Shown here piece by piece: positions 15,643 to 24,855 of a stretch of DNA of 36,286 nt (position 1 is the first letter of the stretch; each line of letters starts with the position of its first letter). The notes under the pieces are model-generated. The model did no database searches, was not told the origin of the DNA, and was given only the letters and a program-made list of their open reading frames with translations. The translations under genes were made by a program, and so were the position numbers. The DNA is from Ruminococcaceae bacterium UBA1405 (GTDB taxonomy: Bacteria > Bacillota > Clostridia > Oscillospirales > Ruminococcaceae), in NCBI GenBank assembly GCA_002305685.1, contig DBQB01000057.1, positions 1 to 36,286 of the forward strand. Direction: 5' to 3'.

Positions 15643-17247
15643 TCAAGCATAGCGGGCAATAATTGCCTGGGCAACCCGAAGTCCATCCACCGCGGCGCTC
15701 ATAATTCCACCGGCATACCCCGCTCCCTCTCCGCAAGGATAAAGCCCCGCCAAGCCCAAAGACTGACAATCCTCCCCCCGCAAAATCCGCACCGGGGAGG
15801 AAGTTCGGGTTTCCACGCCGGTCATCAGCGCCGCAGGTGCACCATTCCCGCCGGAAAATCCCGGCAGACGGCGCTCAAACTGCTCCAAACCCAGCCGCAA
15901 AAGCCCAGCAATACGACGGTCAAAAAGGGCATCAAAATTTCCAGGTGCTACCCCCAAAGCATAAGAAGGCGTCACCGAGCTTTTCATTCCCACTTTGCCT
16001 GCCAGGAAGGAAACGGTATCCTGACAGGGAGCCTTCCCGTTTGCACCGCCCATGACAAAGGCAGACCGTTCCAGATTCCTCTGGAAAATCATCCCGTCCA
16101 TTACACCATAACCAAACTGTGCCGGTCCTACCGACACCACCAGCGCACTGTTGGCGTTTTTCTGATCCCGTGCAAACTCGCTCATTCCGTTTGTTACTAC
16201 CGAGGACGGCTCTGAAGCGGCGGGCACCACAAATCCGCCCGGACACATACAGAAGGTATATACCGCGTCCTCACCGCCCTTTTGCCGCCAGGAAAGCTGA
16301 TACTCCCCCTTGGGCAAGGCCGGATGCCCTGCATACCGTCCATATAACCCCTGATCAATCACCGTCTGCAGCTGCTCTATGCGCACCCCCACCGAGAAAG
16401 GCTTGGCCTGCATGGGAATCTGCTGTTCTGCCAACATCTGAAAAGTATCTCTGGCGCTGTGACCGATGGCCAACACCACCGCCTCCGTCGCAATCTCTCC
16501 GGACACCGTTTTGATGCCGGTGATTCCCTGAGGACCACGGCTCAGACCGGTTACCTGCTCCGAAAAGCGCACCTCACCGCCCAGACGGATGATTTCCTTT
16601 CGGATGGAGGTCACCACTCTGCGCAGATGATCTGTACCGATGTGCGGTTTCGCCAGCTTTAAGATTTCCTCCGGGGCTCCATGGTGATAAAAGGCTTGCA
16701 GCACATTTTCACATCGCGGATCGCCAATACGGGTGGTCAGTTTCCCATCGGAAAAGGTTCCGGCGCCTCCCTCCCCGAACTGTACATTGGAATGCGGGGT
16801 GAGTACGCCGGTTTTCCAGTACCGCTGCACCGCATCCACCCGCTGTTCCAGCGCCTCTCCTCGCTCCAACACAATGGGGCGGTATCCTTCCCTTGCCAGC
16901 AGCAGTGCCGCAAACATCCCCGCCGGACCAAACCCGATCACCACCGGCCGATGCGCAAGGGGTAAGGTTCCATGGGGCGTAATCAGGCTGGCGCCCTCCT
17001 CCCGAAACCGTATGGTGGGGTCGGCACAGCGCTGCACCAACTGCCGCTCCTGATCGGCGTCCTCTAAGGAAATACCCACTGTATAAACCCGACGGATTTT
17101 TTCCTGTTTTCGGGCATCCACCGAGGTTTTCAGCACATATGCTTTGGTTTTGTGTGCAGGCAGACGCAACCGGCGACAGGCAAGATGCAGAACCTCTTGC
17201 TCCGACTGATCAAAGGGAACCGAAAGATTTGAAACAACAATCGCCAT
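15643..17247 (-). CDS. FAD-dependent oxidoreductase (COG2509 type)
   Basis: This 534-residue protein belongs to the uncharacterised FAD-dependent dehydrogenases of COG2509, common in Firmicutes. The first ~90 residues form a small alpha/beta domain (RRLRLPAHKTKAYVLKTSVDAR). The dinucleotide fold follows at about 102-130 (VVIGFGPAGMFAALLLAREG, ending in the acidic E of LERG). Other family blocks are NVQFGEGGAGTFSDGKLTTR, FCMCPGGFVVPAASEP and the C-terminal FAD-binding LYPCGEGAGYAGGIMSAAVDG. The physiological substrate is unknown. The start has AAGGAAG upstream. It lies about 190 bases after cdaR, beyond a hairpin that may end cdaAR transcripts. Confidence 0.92.
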   Translation of the reverse strand: MAIVVSNLSVPFDQSEQEVLHLACRRLRLPAHKTKAYVLKTSVDARKQEKIRRVYTVGISLEDADQERQLVQRCADPTIRFREEGASLITPHGTLPLAHRPVVIGFGPAGMFAALLLAREGYRPIVLERGEALEQRVDAVQRYWKTGVLTPHSNVQFGEGGAGTFSDGKLTTRIGDPRCENVLQAFYHHGAPEEILKLAKPHIGTDHLRRVVTSIRKEIIRLGGEVRFSEQVTGLSRGPQGITGIKTVSGEIATEAVVLAIGHSARDTFQMLAEQQIPMQAKPFSVGVRIEQLQTVIDQGLYGRYAGHPALPKGEYQLSWRQKGGEDAVYTFCMCPGGFVVPAASEPSSVVTNGMSEFARDQKNANSALVVSVGPAQFGYGVMDGMIFQRNLERSAFVMGGANGKAPCQDTVSFLAGKVGMKSSVTPSYALGVAPGNFDALFDRRIAGLLRLGLEQFERRLPGFSGGNGAPAALMTGVETRTSSPVRILRGEDCQSLGLAGLYPCGEGAGYAGGIMSAAVDGLRVAQAIIARYA

Positions 17248-17382
17248 CTGTTTTCTTCCTTATATTTTAGTATTGGGCAAAGCAGTGCCCACGGATTTCT
17301 TTGTCTAACGCCAAACTTTTCCTGAAAACCGGCAGGTTTGCCCATAAAACAACCCAAATTTTTCTGTCTTGGATAGAACAAT

Positions 17383-17411
17383 AGCCGTCAAGGAACAAAC
17401 CCCTGACGGCT
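17383..17411 (-). terminator. Hairpin after cdaR, probable terminator
   Basis: AGCCGTCA and TGACGGCT form a perfect 8-bp stem around a 13-base loop, 30 bases past the cdaR stop, followed on the minus strand by ATTGTTCT. The T-tract is imperfect, so termination may be partial. Confidence 0.5.
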
Positions 17412-17439
17412 GTTGTAAGGTCGGTCCAGTTTTCAATCC

Positions 17440-18711
17440 TCAAGAAGTAGGCGTGGTTTGCTTTTCGGTGACATGAATAATCACCGAATAGTCCCCGGAA
17501 GCCCACAGCAGATCCTTATTGGGAGCATAAATGGTAACGCCGGTGCTAAACTGTCCAGGCACAATCTCCCGGGAACTCAGATCAATCTCCGCCACAAGAT
17601 CACCGGGAACCAGCTCATCCAGAATATCCTGCCGCCCGTAAACCAGCACGTTGGACAGGCGAGAGGTACGTACCGTGATATCGTATTCTATGGAGGTGTT
17701 GACCAGCTGGAAATTATCCACATTGACATATTTCTGTCCAATGTTTTCCATGGCAAAGTCCACCACCACATTCTCAACGTTTTGCACGTTGACAAATCCA
17801 GACGGCAAGATCTCCTCCACGTCAAACACGTAAATTTCCTCTGGGGTGAGCTCCTTCATATCCACATATCCCAGCACCAGCTCTGTATACCGGTCAATCT
17901 GATCGGCGGGACCAGCTACCTCCAGCGTAGAGCTGGAGAGCTCATAGGTCAGCAGATCTTCGTCAATTCCCGGAGGAAGATTGATAAATTTGACGGTGAA
18001 GGGAAGTTCTTTGATCTTCATCACCGGTATTGTCACACTGACCTCCTCCGACGATAGGGAGATATGGTCGGAAACGACCTCGTCTCCGTTGCGATCCAGC
18101 AGCGTGACTCCTCCTTCCAGCGTCGTGGTGCGCTGCAAGGGTTTATTGAGTGTGGAGGTAAAGACGCACCGGTCTATCCGGGAGAGGACTTCATCTGGAC
18201 CAGAAACGGTGATGGATTTTGGGGAAACGCTCTCCTCATCTCCCAGATATCCCTCCGGAATAGTCAGTCCGCTAAGCTCCACCTCCACCGGAAGGGTTTT
18301 GGTGGAAAACACATCAAATTTTACATCAATGGTATTGGGGGAAATTGAAAGATATTCCAACCCATAGTTTTCACCGGAAAGGGAGAGAGAATAGCTCCCC
18401 GGACCATCCACCTTATCCAGCGACGCGGTTATGTTCAGATCCTCAGGCTCCAACTGGGAAATCAAAAAACGCTGTCCCCTGACACGAGCCGTCACGTGTA
18501 CCGAAGAATCTCCAATGATGTTGAGTCCCAGCTGATCCACCTGCTCCTGCTGGTTGGCCAGATCCACCGTCACACGAAACTCACCTTCCGTATCCGGATA
18601 AACAAAGGTTACAACGTAACACCAGCACAACACACCGATTGCCACCGAGATAATCTGCAAAAACCGGTTGCTTCGGATCAGTGATTCCAAATTTAAGTTC
18701 AGTTTTTTCAT
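17440..18711 (-). CDS. cdaR: YbbR-domain regulator of diadenylate cyclase
   Basis: CdaR is an extracytoplasmic YbbR-repeat protein that binds and modulates the membrane cyclase CdaA. The 423-residue product has one N-terminal membrane helix (about 17-38, FLQIISVAIGVLCWCYVVTF) and then a beta-rich outside region with several YbbR-like repeats, each with the LPVEVELSG / LPFTVKFINLP type opening and a PxxIxVSGPxxxL type close (SPKSITVSGPDEVLSRID, LEVAGPADQIDRY). The ATG at 18711 is chosen because AGAGGA lies about 11 bases upstream; the ATG at 18723 directly abuts that site. It follows cdaA by about 50 bases. In many Firmicutes glmM comes next; here it does not. Confidence 0.93.
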   Translation of the reverse strand: MKKLNLNLESLIRSNRFLQIISVAIGVLCWCYVVTFVYPDTEGEFRVTVDLANQQEQVDQLGLNIIGDSSVHVTARVRGQRFLISQLEPEDLNITASLDKVDGPGSYSLSLSGENYGLEYLSISPNTIDVKFDVFSTKTLPVEVELSGLTIPEGYLGDEESVSPKSITVSGPDEVLSRIDRCVFTSTLNKPLQRTTTLEGGVTLLDRNGDEVVSDHISLSSEEVSVTIPVMKIKELPFTVKFINLPPGIDEDLLTYELSSSTLEVAGPADQIDRYTELVLGYVDMKELTPEEIYVFDVEEILPSGFVNVQNVENVVVDFAMENIGQKYVNVDNFQLVNTSIEYDITVRTSRLSNVLVYGRQDILDELVPGDLVAEIDLSSREIVPGQFSTGVTIYAPNKDLLWASGDYSVIIHVTEKQTTPTS

Positions 18712-18765
18712 CGGTTTGACCATTCCTCTTTTTCTGATTACGCCACAGCTCAAACAGTTTCCTGT

Positions 18766-19665
18766 TTATGGTTTCTTCACTTTCCAAAACGCGGCTTTTT
18801 TCCCTTCGCTGTCGGAGGTTTTATTTTCAGGAAGCAGCTCGCTGCGCAATAGCTGGGAAAGGGTTTCGGAGGTGTAATTGCGGGTCAACACTCCGTTATG
18901 GGCCACGGAAATGATGCCGGTTTCCTCACTGACGATGATGACGATGGCGTCAGAATTCTCGCTCATTCCCAAACCTGCCCGATGCCTGGCGCCCAGATCC
19001 CTACTGATCTCATAGTTTTCACTCAGCGGTAGATAACACCCGGCTGCATAGATTTTTCCATCCCGGATGATCATGGCGCCGTCGTGCAGCGGAGAATTGA
19101 CAAAAAACAGATTGCCGATCAGCTCCACCGAAGGCACCGCATCCACCACCGTTCCGGTTTTGATAATCTCTCCCAATTTGGTGGTGCGCTCAATCACCAT
19201 CAGCGCGCCGGTCTCGGTACGGGAGAGAGAATTGGCCGCGTCACAGATGGCGCTGATGGCGCTATCCCACTGCATCCTCCGGGCCTGATCGTCCACATGG
19301 CCTAGATTAAAGACATTGATGTTGGAGAGTTTGGCGCGCCCCACCGTCTCCAGCATACGGCGCAGTTCCGGCTGGAAGATAATCAGCAGTGCAGTGACGC
19401 CGAACTGGAAGATCATCTGCATCAGATAGCGCATCGTTCCCAGTTCCAACGTATTGACCACCACATACAGCGCCACCAACAACAAAAGGCCTTTGAGCAG
19501 CTGCATTGCACGGGTCTCCCGCACCAGCTGCAGCGCTTTATATATCAAATAGATGACCATGAGCATATCGATGATATCTCGAAGCTCAATATTTTTCACA
19601 ATGGCTACGAGCGTTTCCCACACGGTCGCATCGGAAGCAACCGTCTGCGCGTTTAGCAAAAGCAT
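18766..19665 (-). CDS. cdaA: Diadenylate cyclase (c-di-AMP synthase)
   Basis: CdaA joins two ATP molecules to make c-di-AMP, which controls potassium and osmolyte uptake and wall homeostasis. The protein has three N-terminal membrane helices (IIDMLMVIYLIYKAL, LLKGLLLLVALYVVV, MIFQFGVTALLIIF). The DAC domain follows, with the two catalytic motifs intact: DGA in NSPLHDGAMII and RHR in LGARHRAGLG. From the ATG at 19665 it is 299 residues, close to family length; an open frame extends 17 codons further upstream without a better ribosome site. It is the first gene of cdaA-cdaR and has its own promoter at 19735-19762. Confidence 0.95.
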   Translation of the reverse strand: MLLLNAQTVASDATVWETLVAIVKNIELRDIIDMLMVIYLIYKALQLVRETRAMQLLKGLLLLVALYVVVNTLELGTMRYLMQMIFQFGVTALLIIFQPELRRMLETVGRAKLSNINVFNLGHVDDQARRMQWDSAISAICDAANSLSRTETGALMVIERTTKLGEIIKTGTVVDAVPSVELIGNLFFVNSPLHDGAMIIRDGKIYAAGCYLPLSENYEISRDLGARHRAGLGMSENSDAIVIIVSEETGIISVAHNGVLTRNYTSETLSQLLRSELLPENKTSDSEGKKAAFWKVKKP

Positions 19666-19734
19666 ACAGCGTCCCCATTCCTCTTCTGGCAACACGGCTA
19701 CCGCCTGCCAGACCAATGTTTTGATGTCATATTC

Positions 19735-19762
19735 ATTGTACCATATTGTACTGCGAATTCAA
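19735..19762 (-). promoter_or_regulatory. Sigma-A promoter for cdaAR
   Basis: On the minus strand TTGAAT, a 16-base spacer and TACAAT lie between the desulfurase stop and cdaA, placing the transcript start about 65 bases before the chosen cdaA ATG. Confidence 0.55.
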
Positions 19763-19803
19763 TATGAAATTTGCTGTAAATTCGATTTCTTCTATCGGAT
19801 CTG

Positions 19804-20952
19804 TCATCTTCTCCCCAACTGTGCCACCGCTTGACAAAGTGCGTCCACCTGCTGGGCAGTGTTAAAATATCCGATTCCCGCCCTTGCGGTACCGCTCTCC
19901 AGCGTGCCCATCTTCCGGTGGGCCAGCGGCGCACAGTGCAGCCCGCCGCGCAGTGCAAACCCTTTCTCAGCCAGCAGTTGGGCTGTCTGCTCCCCGGTCT
20001 GGCCTTCCACTCCAAAGGAGAGCACCGCCGCCCCCTTTTCCAGACTCTTGGCGTCACCATATACCTGTACGCCTGGAATCTTCATCAGCCCATGGCACAA
20101 TCGCTGTGCCAGCAAATGCTCTCTCTCCCGGATCTGCGCTGTTGTGACCCGCTGTACAAAACGGATGCCGGCCAGAAGTCCCAAAATCCCAAAGGTATTC
20201 AGCGTCCCGCTCTCCAGCGCGTCCGGCAGCTCCTGGGGCTGCAGCAGTTCCCGGGAAAGGCTTCCGGTTCCTCCGCTCATCATCGGCGCCAGCGGCGGCG
20301 CATCCCGCCCAATCAGCAGCATCCCCGTGCCGGTAGGACCGTACAGCCCTTTATGCCCTGGCACAGCCACATAATCATATCCATCCCTTTCACAGCGAAT
20401 GTCAAATACCCCCGCCGACTGGGCGCCGTCCACTGCCATCAGGATATGCCGCTGCCGCGCCAGCGCAGCCAACCGTTCCACCGGCATCCGAAACCCAAAC
20501 ACATTGGAACAATGGGTCACCAGCATCATTTTGGTGTTGGGGCGCACGGCGCGGGAAAATGCTTCCAGCGTAGCGTCGTCATCCCCCGGCGCCGTCTCCA
20601 CCACATCCATCTGGATGCGTCCCTGCTGCACCAGACGATAGGCCGGACGAAGCACCGAATTGTGCTCCAGATCCGAGATCAGCAGATGATCGCCGGGCAG
20701 AAGCGCCCCCTGCAAAATCTGGTTGAGTCCTTGGGTACAGTTTTGGGTGAACACCACCCTGGAAGGATCGGAGAGATCAAAAAGTTCCGCGGCTGCTTCC
20801 CGGCATCGGTACACTGCGGTTGCGGTATCCATGGACATTCTATGTCCGCTGCGTCCCGGATTGGCGCCGTATCTGCCAAAAAAACCTACTGCGCTTTCCC
20901 GCACTGCGGCAGGCTTGGGCCAGGTGGTGGCAGCATTGTCAAAATAGATCAT
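19804..20952 (-). CDS. Cysteine desulfurase family protein (class V aminotransferase, EF2568-like)
   Basis: This is a PLP-dependent enzyme expected to remove sulfur or selenium from (seleno)cysteine. From MIYFDNAATTWPKP it is 382 residues. The PLP lysine is in VPGHKGLYGPTGTG, a His/Asp pair appears in VDGAQSAG, and the active-site cysteine is in RGGLHCAPLAHRKMG. This signature resembles the TIGR01977 (EF2568) group more than housekeeping IscS or SufS. An ATG two codons upstream (20958) sits 5 bases after AAAGGA and is an equal candidate start. The gene overlaps the end of the DUF3343 gene, which suggests coupled translation and a sulfur or selenium relay between the products. Confidence 0.9.
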   Translation of the reverse strand: MIYFDNAATTWPKPAAVRESAVGFFGRYGANPGRSGHRMSMDTATAVYRCREAAAELFDLSDPSRVVFTQNCTQGLNQILQGALLPGDHLLISDLEHNSVLRPAYRLVQQGRIQMDVVETAPGDDDATLEAFSRAVRPNTKMMLVTHCSNVFGFRMPVERLAALARQRHILMAVDGAQSAGVFDIRCERDGYDYVAVPGHKGLYGPTGTGMLLIGRDAPPLAPMMSGGTGSLSRELLQPQELPDALESGTLNTFGILGLLAGIRFVQRVTTAQIREREHLLAQRLCHGLMKIPGVQVYGDAKSLEKGAAVLSFGVEGQTGEQTAQLLAEKGFALRGGLHCAPLAHRKMGTLESGTARAGIGYFNTAQQVDALCQAVAQLGRR

Positions 20953-21190
20953 TCCCATCCCCGTCCTTTCCCCCCAGCACGCGCACCCCTTCCGCCAGCA
21001 GCAGCTGACGCGCATAGACCGGATCCTGCCGGCGCAGACGCAGCTGGTAACCGCATCCTCTGGGGGAAGCATACCGGCTGTCCCGCTGAATCTGAGCAAA
21101 AATACCGTGGCGCTGCAAAATTTGCTGTCCCCGATATGCATGGGTGATGGAACTGATCTGCAGATAAGATACCTCCGGCTGTTTCGGCAT
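20939..21190 (-). CDS. DUF3343 putative Se/S carrier-like protein
   Basis: This small protein of 83 residues matches the DUF3343 pattern: an opening beta strand (VSYLQISSITHAYRGQQIL), a central IFAQIQRDSRYASPRGCGYQLRL with a conserved Gly-Cys-Gly, and a closing LLLAEGVRVLG. The single cysteine is the expected carrier residue for sulfur or selenium. The second ATG is used as the start because AGGAGG then has 8 bases of spacing rather than 2. It is encoded directly before, and overlapping, a cysteine desulfurase, the genomic partner most often expected for this family. Function is inferred from context. Confidence 0.8.
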   Translation of the reverse strand: MPKQPEVSYLQISSITHAYRGQQILQRHGIFAQIQRDSRYASPRGCGYQLRLRRQDPVYARQLLLAEGVRVLGGKDGDGNDLF

Positions 21191-21341
21191 CTGCATCCCC
21201 TCCTAAAAAGTCACAAGGTCTAGTTTTAAGATATGCAGGGGATGCGCCGAGTGTTCCTGCCTGGGATGCGTGGGTTTAACGCGGAAAGGGGATATGGAAC
21301 CAGAAAGTTCTCTTCCAGCCATCTCCCGTCAACGTTTTGTT

Positions 21342-22526
21342 TTACTGCGCCCGGCAAAGCAGTGCCACCGCGTGGACGGCAATACCCTCCCCAGCGCCTG
21401 TAAATCCCAGCCCTTCCTCGGTGGTGGCTTTTACGCTGACCGCCTGCGGCTGCAGCTGCAAAGCTTGTGCAATGCGGGAACGCATCGATGGAATATGCGG
21501 CTTGAGTTTTGGGGCCTGGGCTAGAACGGTGATATCCACATTCTGTACCAGATATCCTTCCCCCTGTACCAGCTGCACCACCTGGCGCAGCAGCTGCATA
21601 CTGTCCGCGCCGGCGTACTGGGGATCGGTATCGGGAAAATGCTGCCCGATATCCCCCAGTGCGGCGGCCCCCAGCAAAGCGTCGCACAGTGCGTGAAGCA
21701 GCACATCCGCATCGGAATGACCCAAAAGGCCTTTGCTCCACGGAATCTCAACCCCGCCCAGGATCAGTTTCCTTCCCTCCACCAAACGGTGAACGTCGTA
21801 TCCGTGCCCGATGCGGGGCGTCTCCATCTGTCCTTCCCGGGGCAGCAGCACCGATGCAATCTCCATATCCTCCGGGGTGGTCAGTTTCAGGTTGCGGTAA
21901 CTTCCTGCGGAGAGAAATACCTTCGCCCCTGTCGCTTCCACCAGCTGACAATCGTCGGTATACTCCTTTCCCGCTTCCAGCGCCTGCTCCATCGCCCGAC
22001 AATATACATCCCTATGAAAAATTTGCGGAGTCTGGGTAAGATACAGCGTGGAGCGGTCGGGAGTGGCTGCGATACAGCCATCCTGACCCGCCTGTTTGAT
22101 GGTATCCTTCACCGGCATCGCCGCAGTCGCTGCCCCCCATTTCACCGCATCGCCCAGCGTCTCCTCAATGATATGGGCAGTAACCATAGGGCGGGCGCCG
22201 TCGTGAATGGCCAGATACTCACAACACTCAGAGAGCATCTTTACTCCCTGAAATACCGACTGCTGACGGGTTTCCCCACCCGCTACCACCGAATGTACCT
22301 TACCAAAACCATACCGGTCCACCAGGGCACGATACTGGGACATCTGATCCTCCCGGCAAACCACCACCATCTCCCTGATAAAATCGCAGCGATGAAACGC
22401 GGCAATGCTTCTGGCCGCCGCCGGCATCCCCGCGATGGGGGTCAACAGTTTATCGATTCCCTCCATCCGTCTGGCTTTTCCCGCGCAGACAATCACAGCG
22501 CCACACTGGGGCAACCTCTCCGACAT
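21342..22526 (-). CDS. ispDF: Bifunctional IspD/IspF isoprenoid enzyme
   Basis: The protein fuses two steps of the MEP pathway. Residues 1 to about 225 are the cytidylyltransferase IspD (AVIVCAGKARRMEG for nucleotide binding, IHDGARPMV, TPQIF, TDDCQLVE). Residues about 235-394 are the cyclodiphosphate synthase IspF (IGHGYDVHRLVEGRKLILGG with its zinc-binding Asp/His, LGHSDADVLLHALCDALLGA, DIGQHFPDTD, VKATTEEGLGFTG). Together they convert MEP plus CTP toward MEcPP, apart from the IspE kinase step, which is encoded elsewhere. The ATG is placed by AAGGAG with 8 bases of spacing; a GTG three codons earlier is less likely. It is a stand-alone gene between nadE and the DUF3343/desulfurase pair. Confidence 0.96.
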   Translation of the reverse strand: MSERLPQCGAVIVCAGKARRMEGIDKLLTPIAGMPAAARSIAAFHRCDFIREMVVVCREDQMSQYRALVDRYGFGKVHSVVAGGETRQQSVFQGVKMLSECCEYLAIHDGARPMVTAHIIEETLGDAVKWGAATAAMPVKDTIKQAGQDGCIAATPDRSTLYLTQTPQIFHRDVYCRAMEQALEAGKEYTDDCQLVEATGAKVFLSAGSYRNLKLTTPEDMEIASVLLPREGQMETPRIGHGYDVHRLVEGRKLILGGVEIPWSKGLLGHSDADVLLHALCDALLGAAALGDIGQHFPDTDPQYAGADSMQLLRQVVQLVQGEGYLVQNVDITVLAQAPKLKPHIPSMRSRIAQALQLQPQAVSVKATTEEGLGFTGAGEGIAVHAVALLCRAQ

Positions 22527-22726
22527 CGATACCACTCCTTCCCAATTGTTATATCACATTCTGCTTTTTCTTATGTTCCGCCCCGGATCTGCGTAGATTT
22601 TCAAAACATAGAGAAATACACCCGGCACAGCCTCCATCGCTCATCTTTCCCAATCACGTCAACCAGTGTCAAAAAAATGAGTTTTTGTTGCACGCCAACC
22701 CAAAAATCTCAGATAAAACCAGCAGT

Positions 22727-22765
22727 GGTCCATGTCCGGCAAGAAATTTTCCTGAGACATGGACC
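22727..22765 (-). terminator. Rho-independent terminator after nadE
   Basis: A perfect 10-bp inverted repeat (GGTCCATGTC / GACATGGACC) with a 19-base centre that can itself pair lies about 27 bases after the nadE stop and is followed by GGTTTTAT on the minus strand. Position and shape suit a terminator, although the T-tract is short. Confidence 0.55.
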
Positions 22766-22791
22766 GCTTTGAGATACTGCAATGGGCGGCC

Positions 22792-24711
22792 TTATTTGGG
22801 CTGTATCCGCTCCAACTTTGCCAGCCAGAGATCTGCGCAGGCATCGCTGGGCATCCTCCAATCCCCTCTGGGGGAGAGGGAGACGGAACCTACCTTAGGC
22901 CCATCCGGCAGGCAGGAGCGCTTAAACTGTTGGGCAAAAAAGCGGCGGTAAAAATTCTTCTCCCAATATAGAACGGTTTCCGGCGAATATTCCTCCCCGA
23001 AAGCATAGCGGGCCAGACGGTAAACCTTTTCCGGCTCAAATCCCCAGCGTACCGCATAATACAGGAAGAAATCGTGCAGCGCATAGGGGCCAACCAGATC
23101 CTCCGTCTTTTGGGAGATCTCCCCGTCTTTTGCCGGCAAAAGTTCCGGGCTGACTGGCGTGTCCAAAATGTCCCGCAGCACCTCGGCCAGTTCCGGATCC
23201 GACGCGCTGTCCGCGGCATACCGCACAATATGCCGGATCAAGGTTTTGGGAACCGAGGCGTTTACCCCGTACATGGACATATGGTCCCCGTTGTAGGTCG
23301 CCCAGCCCAATGCGAGCTCCGACAAATCCCCGGTTCCAACCACCAGCCCGCCGGTTTGATTGGCCACATCCATCAGTACCTGGGTGCGTTCCCGAGCCTG
23401 GCTGTTTTCGAACACCACATCGTACTGATCCGGCGCGTGTCCAATGTCATGGAAATGGACCTTTACCGCCTGGGCAATATCGATCACCCGCAAGGTAGCG
23501 CCCAGCTTTTCGGTCAACCGCTCCGCATTGGATTTGGTGCGGTGGGTGGTACCAAAACAGGGCATCGTCACCGCGATTACATCGCGATGGGAGCGGGAAA
23601 GCAGATCCATTGCCCCCGCCGCCACCAGCAAGGCCAGGCAGGAATCCAGCCCGCCGGAAATTCCCACCACCGCCGTTTTACTGTGGGAGTGTTCCAGGCG
23701 TTTTTTCAGTCCGTTACACTGGATGGCCAAAATTTCCCGGCAACGGCTTGCCCGGTTATCCGTATCCATGGGGATAAACGGATATTTGGCAACCGGCCGT
23801 GTCAAAACGGTTTCACTGCGGGTCAGTTCAAACCAAATCGTCTCATAGCCCTCCCGGCGGATTTGCGGGTAGGAGGTCATCTTGCGCCGCTCTCCGTCCA
23901 ACCGCATCAGATCCAGCTCGGTCACCAGCAGACCTGTCTCGTAACTGTTTCGTTCGGCCAACAGCACGCCGTTTTCCCCGATCATGCTATGACCATCATA
24001 TACCACGTCGGTGGTGGACTCCCCTTCCCCGGCATTGCTGTAGATATATCCGCAGATCAACCTTCCCGACTGACCCTTCACCAGCTCCCGGTGGTATTCA
24101 CCCTTTCCAATGAGCACATTGCTGGCGGAAGGGTTGGCAATCACCGTCGCGCCCGCTAGGGCATGAGACACAGAAGGAGGACAAGGCACCCACAAATCTT
24201 CACAGATCTCCACAGCCAGCTGAAGCTGCGGCATCTGACGGCAGCCAAACAGCAGCCGGGTTCCAAAGAAACATTCCCTGCCGAGCAGCGATATCTTACG
24301 ATTCTGCTCTGGGGCTGGGGCAAAGTTTCGAAATTCATAGTACTCGTTGTAGTTGGGAATATTGGTTTTGGGGACAATCCCAAGAATTTCACCCCGACAG
24401 ATTACCGCCGCACAGTTGTACAGTTTGTGGTCCAGTGCCAATGGCAGACCAACCACGCACACCATATCCATATCTTTGCCCGCTGTCAGGATTTTTTCCA
24501 GCCCTTCCAAAGCCCCCTGTTGCAGGGTTGGCTGGAAAAATAGATCAGAACAGGTGTATCCCGTAATGCAAAGCTCAGGGAATACCAGCAGGCGAACCCC
24601 TTTTTGCGCAGCGTCCTGCATTTGGATGATGATCTGTTCCACGTTAAAACCGCAGTCTGCCACCCGGACCCGGGGCGTTGCAGCGGCAACCTTTAAAAAT
24701 CCATGCTGCAT
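22792..24711 (-). CDS. nadE: Glutamine-dependent NAD+ synthetase
   Basis: NadE makes NAD from deamido-NAD, ATP and ammonia released from glutamine. The 639-residue protein has an N-terminal nitrilase-type glutaminase (1 to about 270) with the triad Glu46 (VFPELCITGY), Lys115 (VPKTNIPNYNEYYEF) and Cys170 (VEICEDLW). The C-terminal synthetase has the PP-loop SGGLDS at 352-357, and GTGDLSELALGWATYNGDH and SVPKTLIRHIVRY downstream. This is the usual size and layout. AGGAG lies 6 bases before the ATG. A promoter with an extended -10 lies in the 3' end of the coat gene upstream, giving a leader of about 110 bases. Confidence 0.97.
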   Translation of the reverse strand: MQHGFLKVAAATPRVRVADCGFNVEQIIIQMQDAAQKGVRLLVFPELCITGYTCSDLFFQPTLQQGALEGLEKILTAGKDMDMVCVVGLPLALDHKLYNCAAVICRGEILGIVPKTNIPNYNEYYEFRNFAPAPEQNRKISLLGRECFFGTRLLFGCRQMPQLQLAVEICEDLWVPCPPSVSHALAGATVIANPSASNVLIGKGEYHRELVKGQSGRLICGYIYSNAGEGESTTDVVYDGHSMIGENGVLLAERNSYETGLLVTELDLMRLDGERRKMTSYPQIRREGYETIWFELTRSETVLTRPVAKYPFIPMDTDNRASRCREILAIQCNGLKKRLEHSHSKTAVVGISGGLDSCLALLVAAGAMDLLSRSHRDVIAVTMPCFGTTHRTKSNAERLTEKLGATLRVIDIAQAVKVHFHDIGHAPDQYDVVFENSQARERTQVLMDVANQTGGLVVGTGDLSELALGWATYNGDHMSMYGVNASVPKTLIRHIVRYAADSASDPELAEVLRDILDTPVSPELLPAKDGEISQKTEDLVGPYALHDFFLYYAVRWGFEPEKVYRLARYAFGEEYSPETVLYWEKNFYRRFFAQQFKRSCLPDGPKVGSVSLSPRGDWRMPSDACADLWLAKLERIQPK

Positions 24712-24825
24712 GTCTCTCTCTCCTACCGTTGTTTCAGATGATGAATCGCTCTATTTCCAAACGGACGGTTGCTCCCTATTTTCTCGCAGACATCCTGCGA
24801 AATCCACCGGGAGACCTGTACTCTT

Positions 24826-24854
24826 ATTATATCATCCCCGCCGTCCAATGCAAA
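24826..24854 (-). promoter_or_regulatory. Promoter for nadE
   Basis: On the minus strand TTTGCA, a 17-base spacer and TATAAT preceded by TGA (extended -10) sit immediately past the stop codon of the CotF-like gene. The spacing and five of the bases outside the -10 fit sigma-A well. Confidence 0.65.
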
Positions 24855-24855
24855 A

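Noticed and set aside
19831..21147. Plus-strand open frame of 438 codons opposite the desulfurase
   Set aside because: Antisense shadow; the minus strand encodes a complete enzyme with all catalytic motifs.
21226..21741. Second minus-strand frame of 171 codons inside ispDF
   Set aside because: It overlaps the IspF domain in another frame and has no recognisable features.
22527..22560. TATAAC with TGA before it, upstream of ispDF
   Set aside because: Resembles an extended -10 but has no matching -35 and lies very close to the ribosome site; too weak to list.
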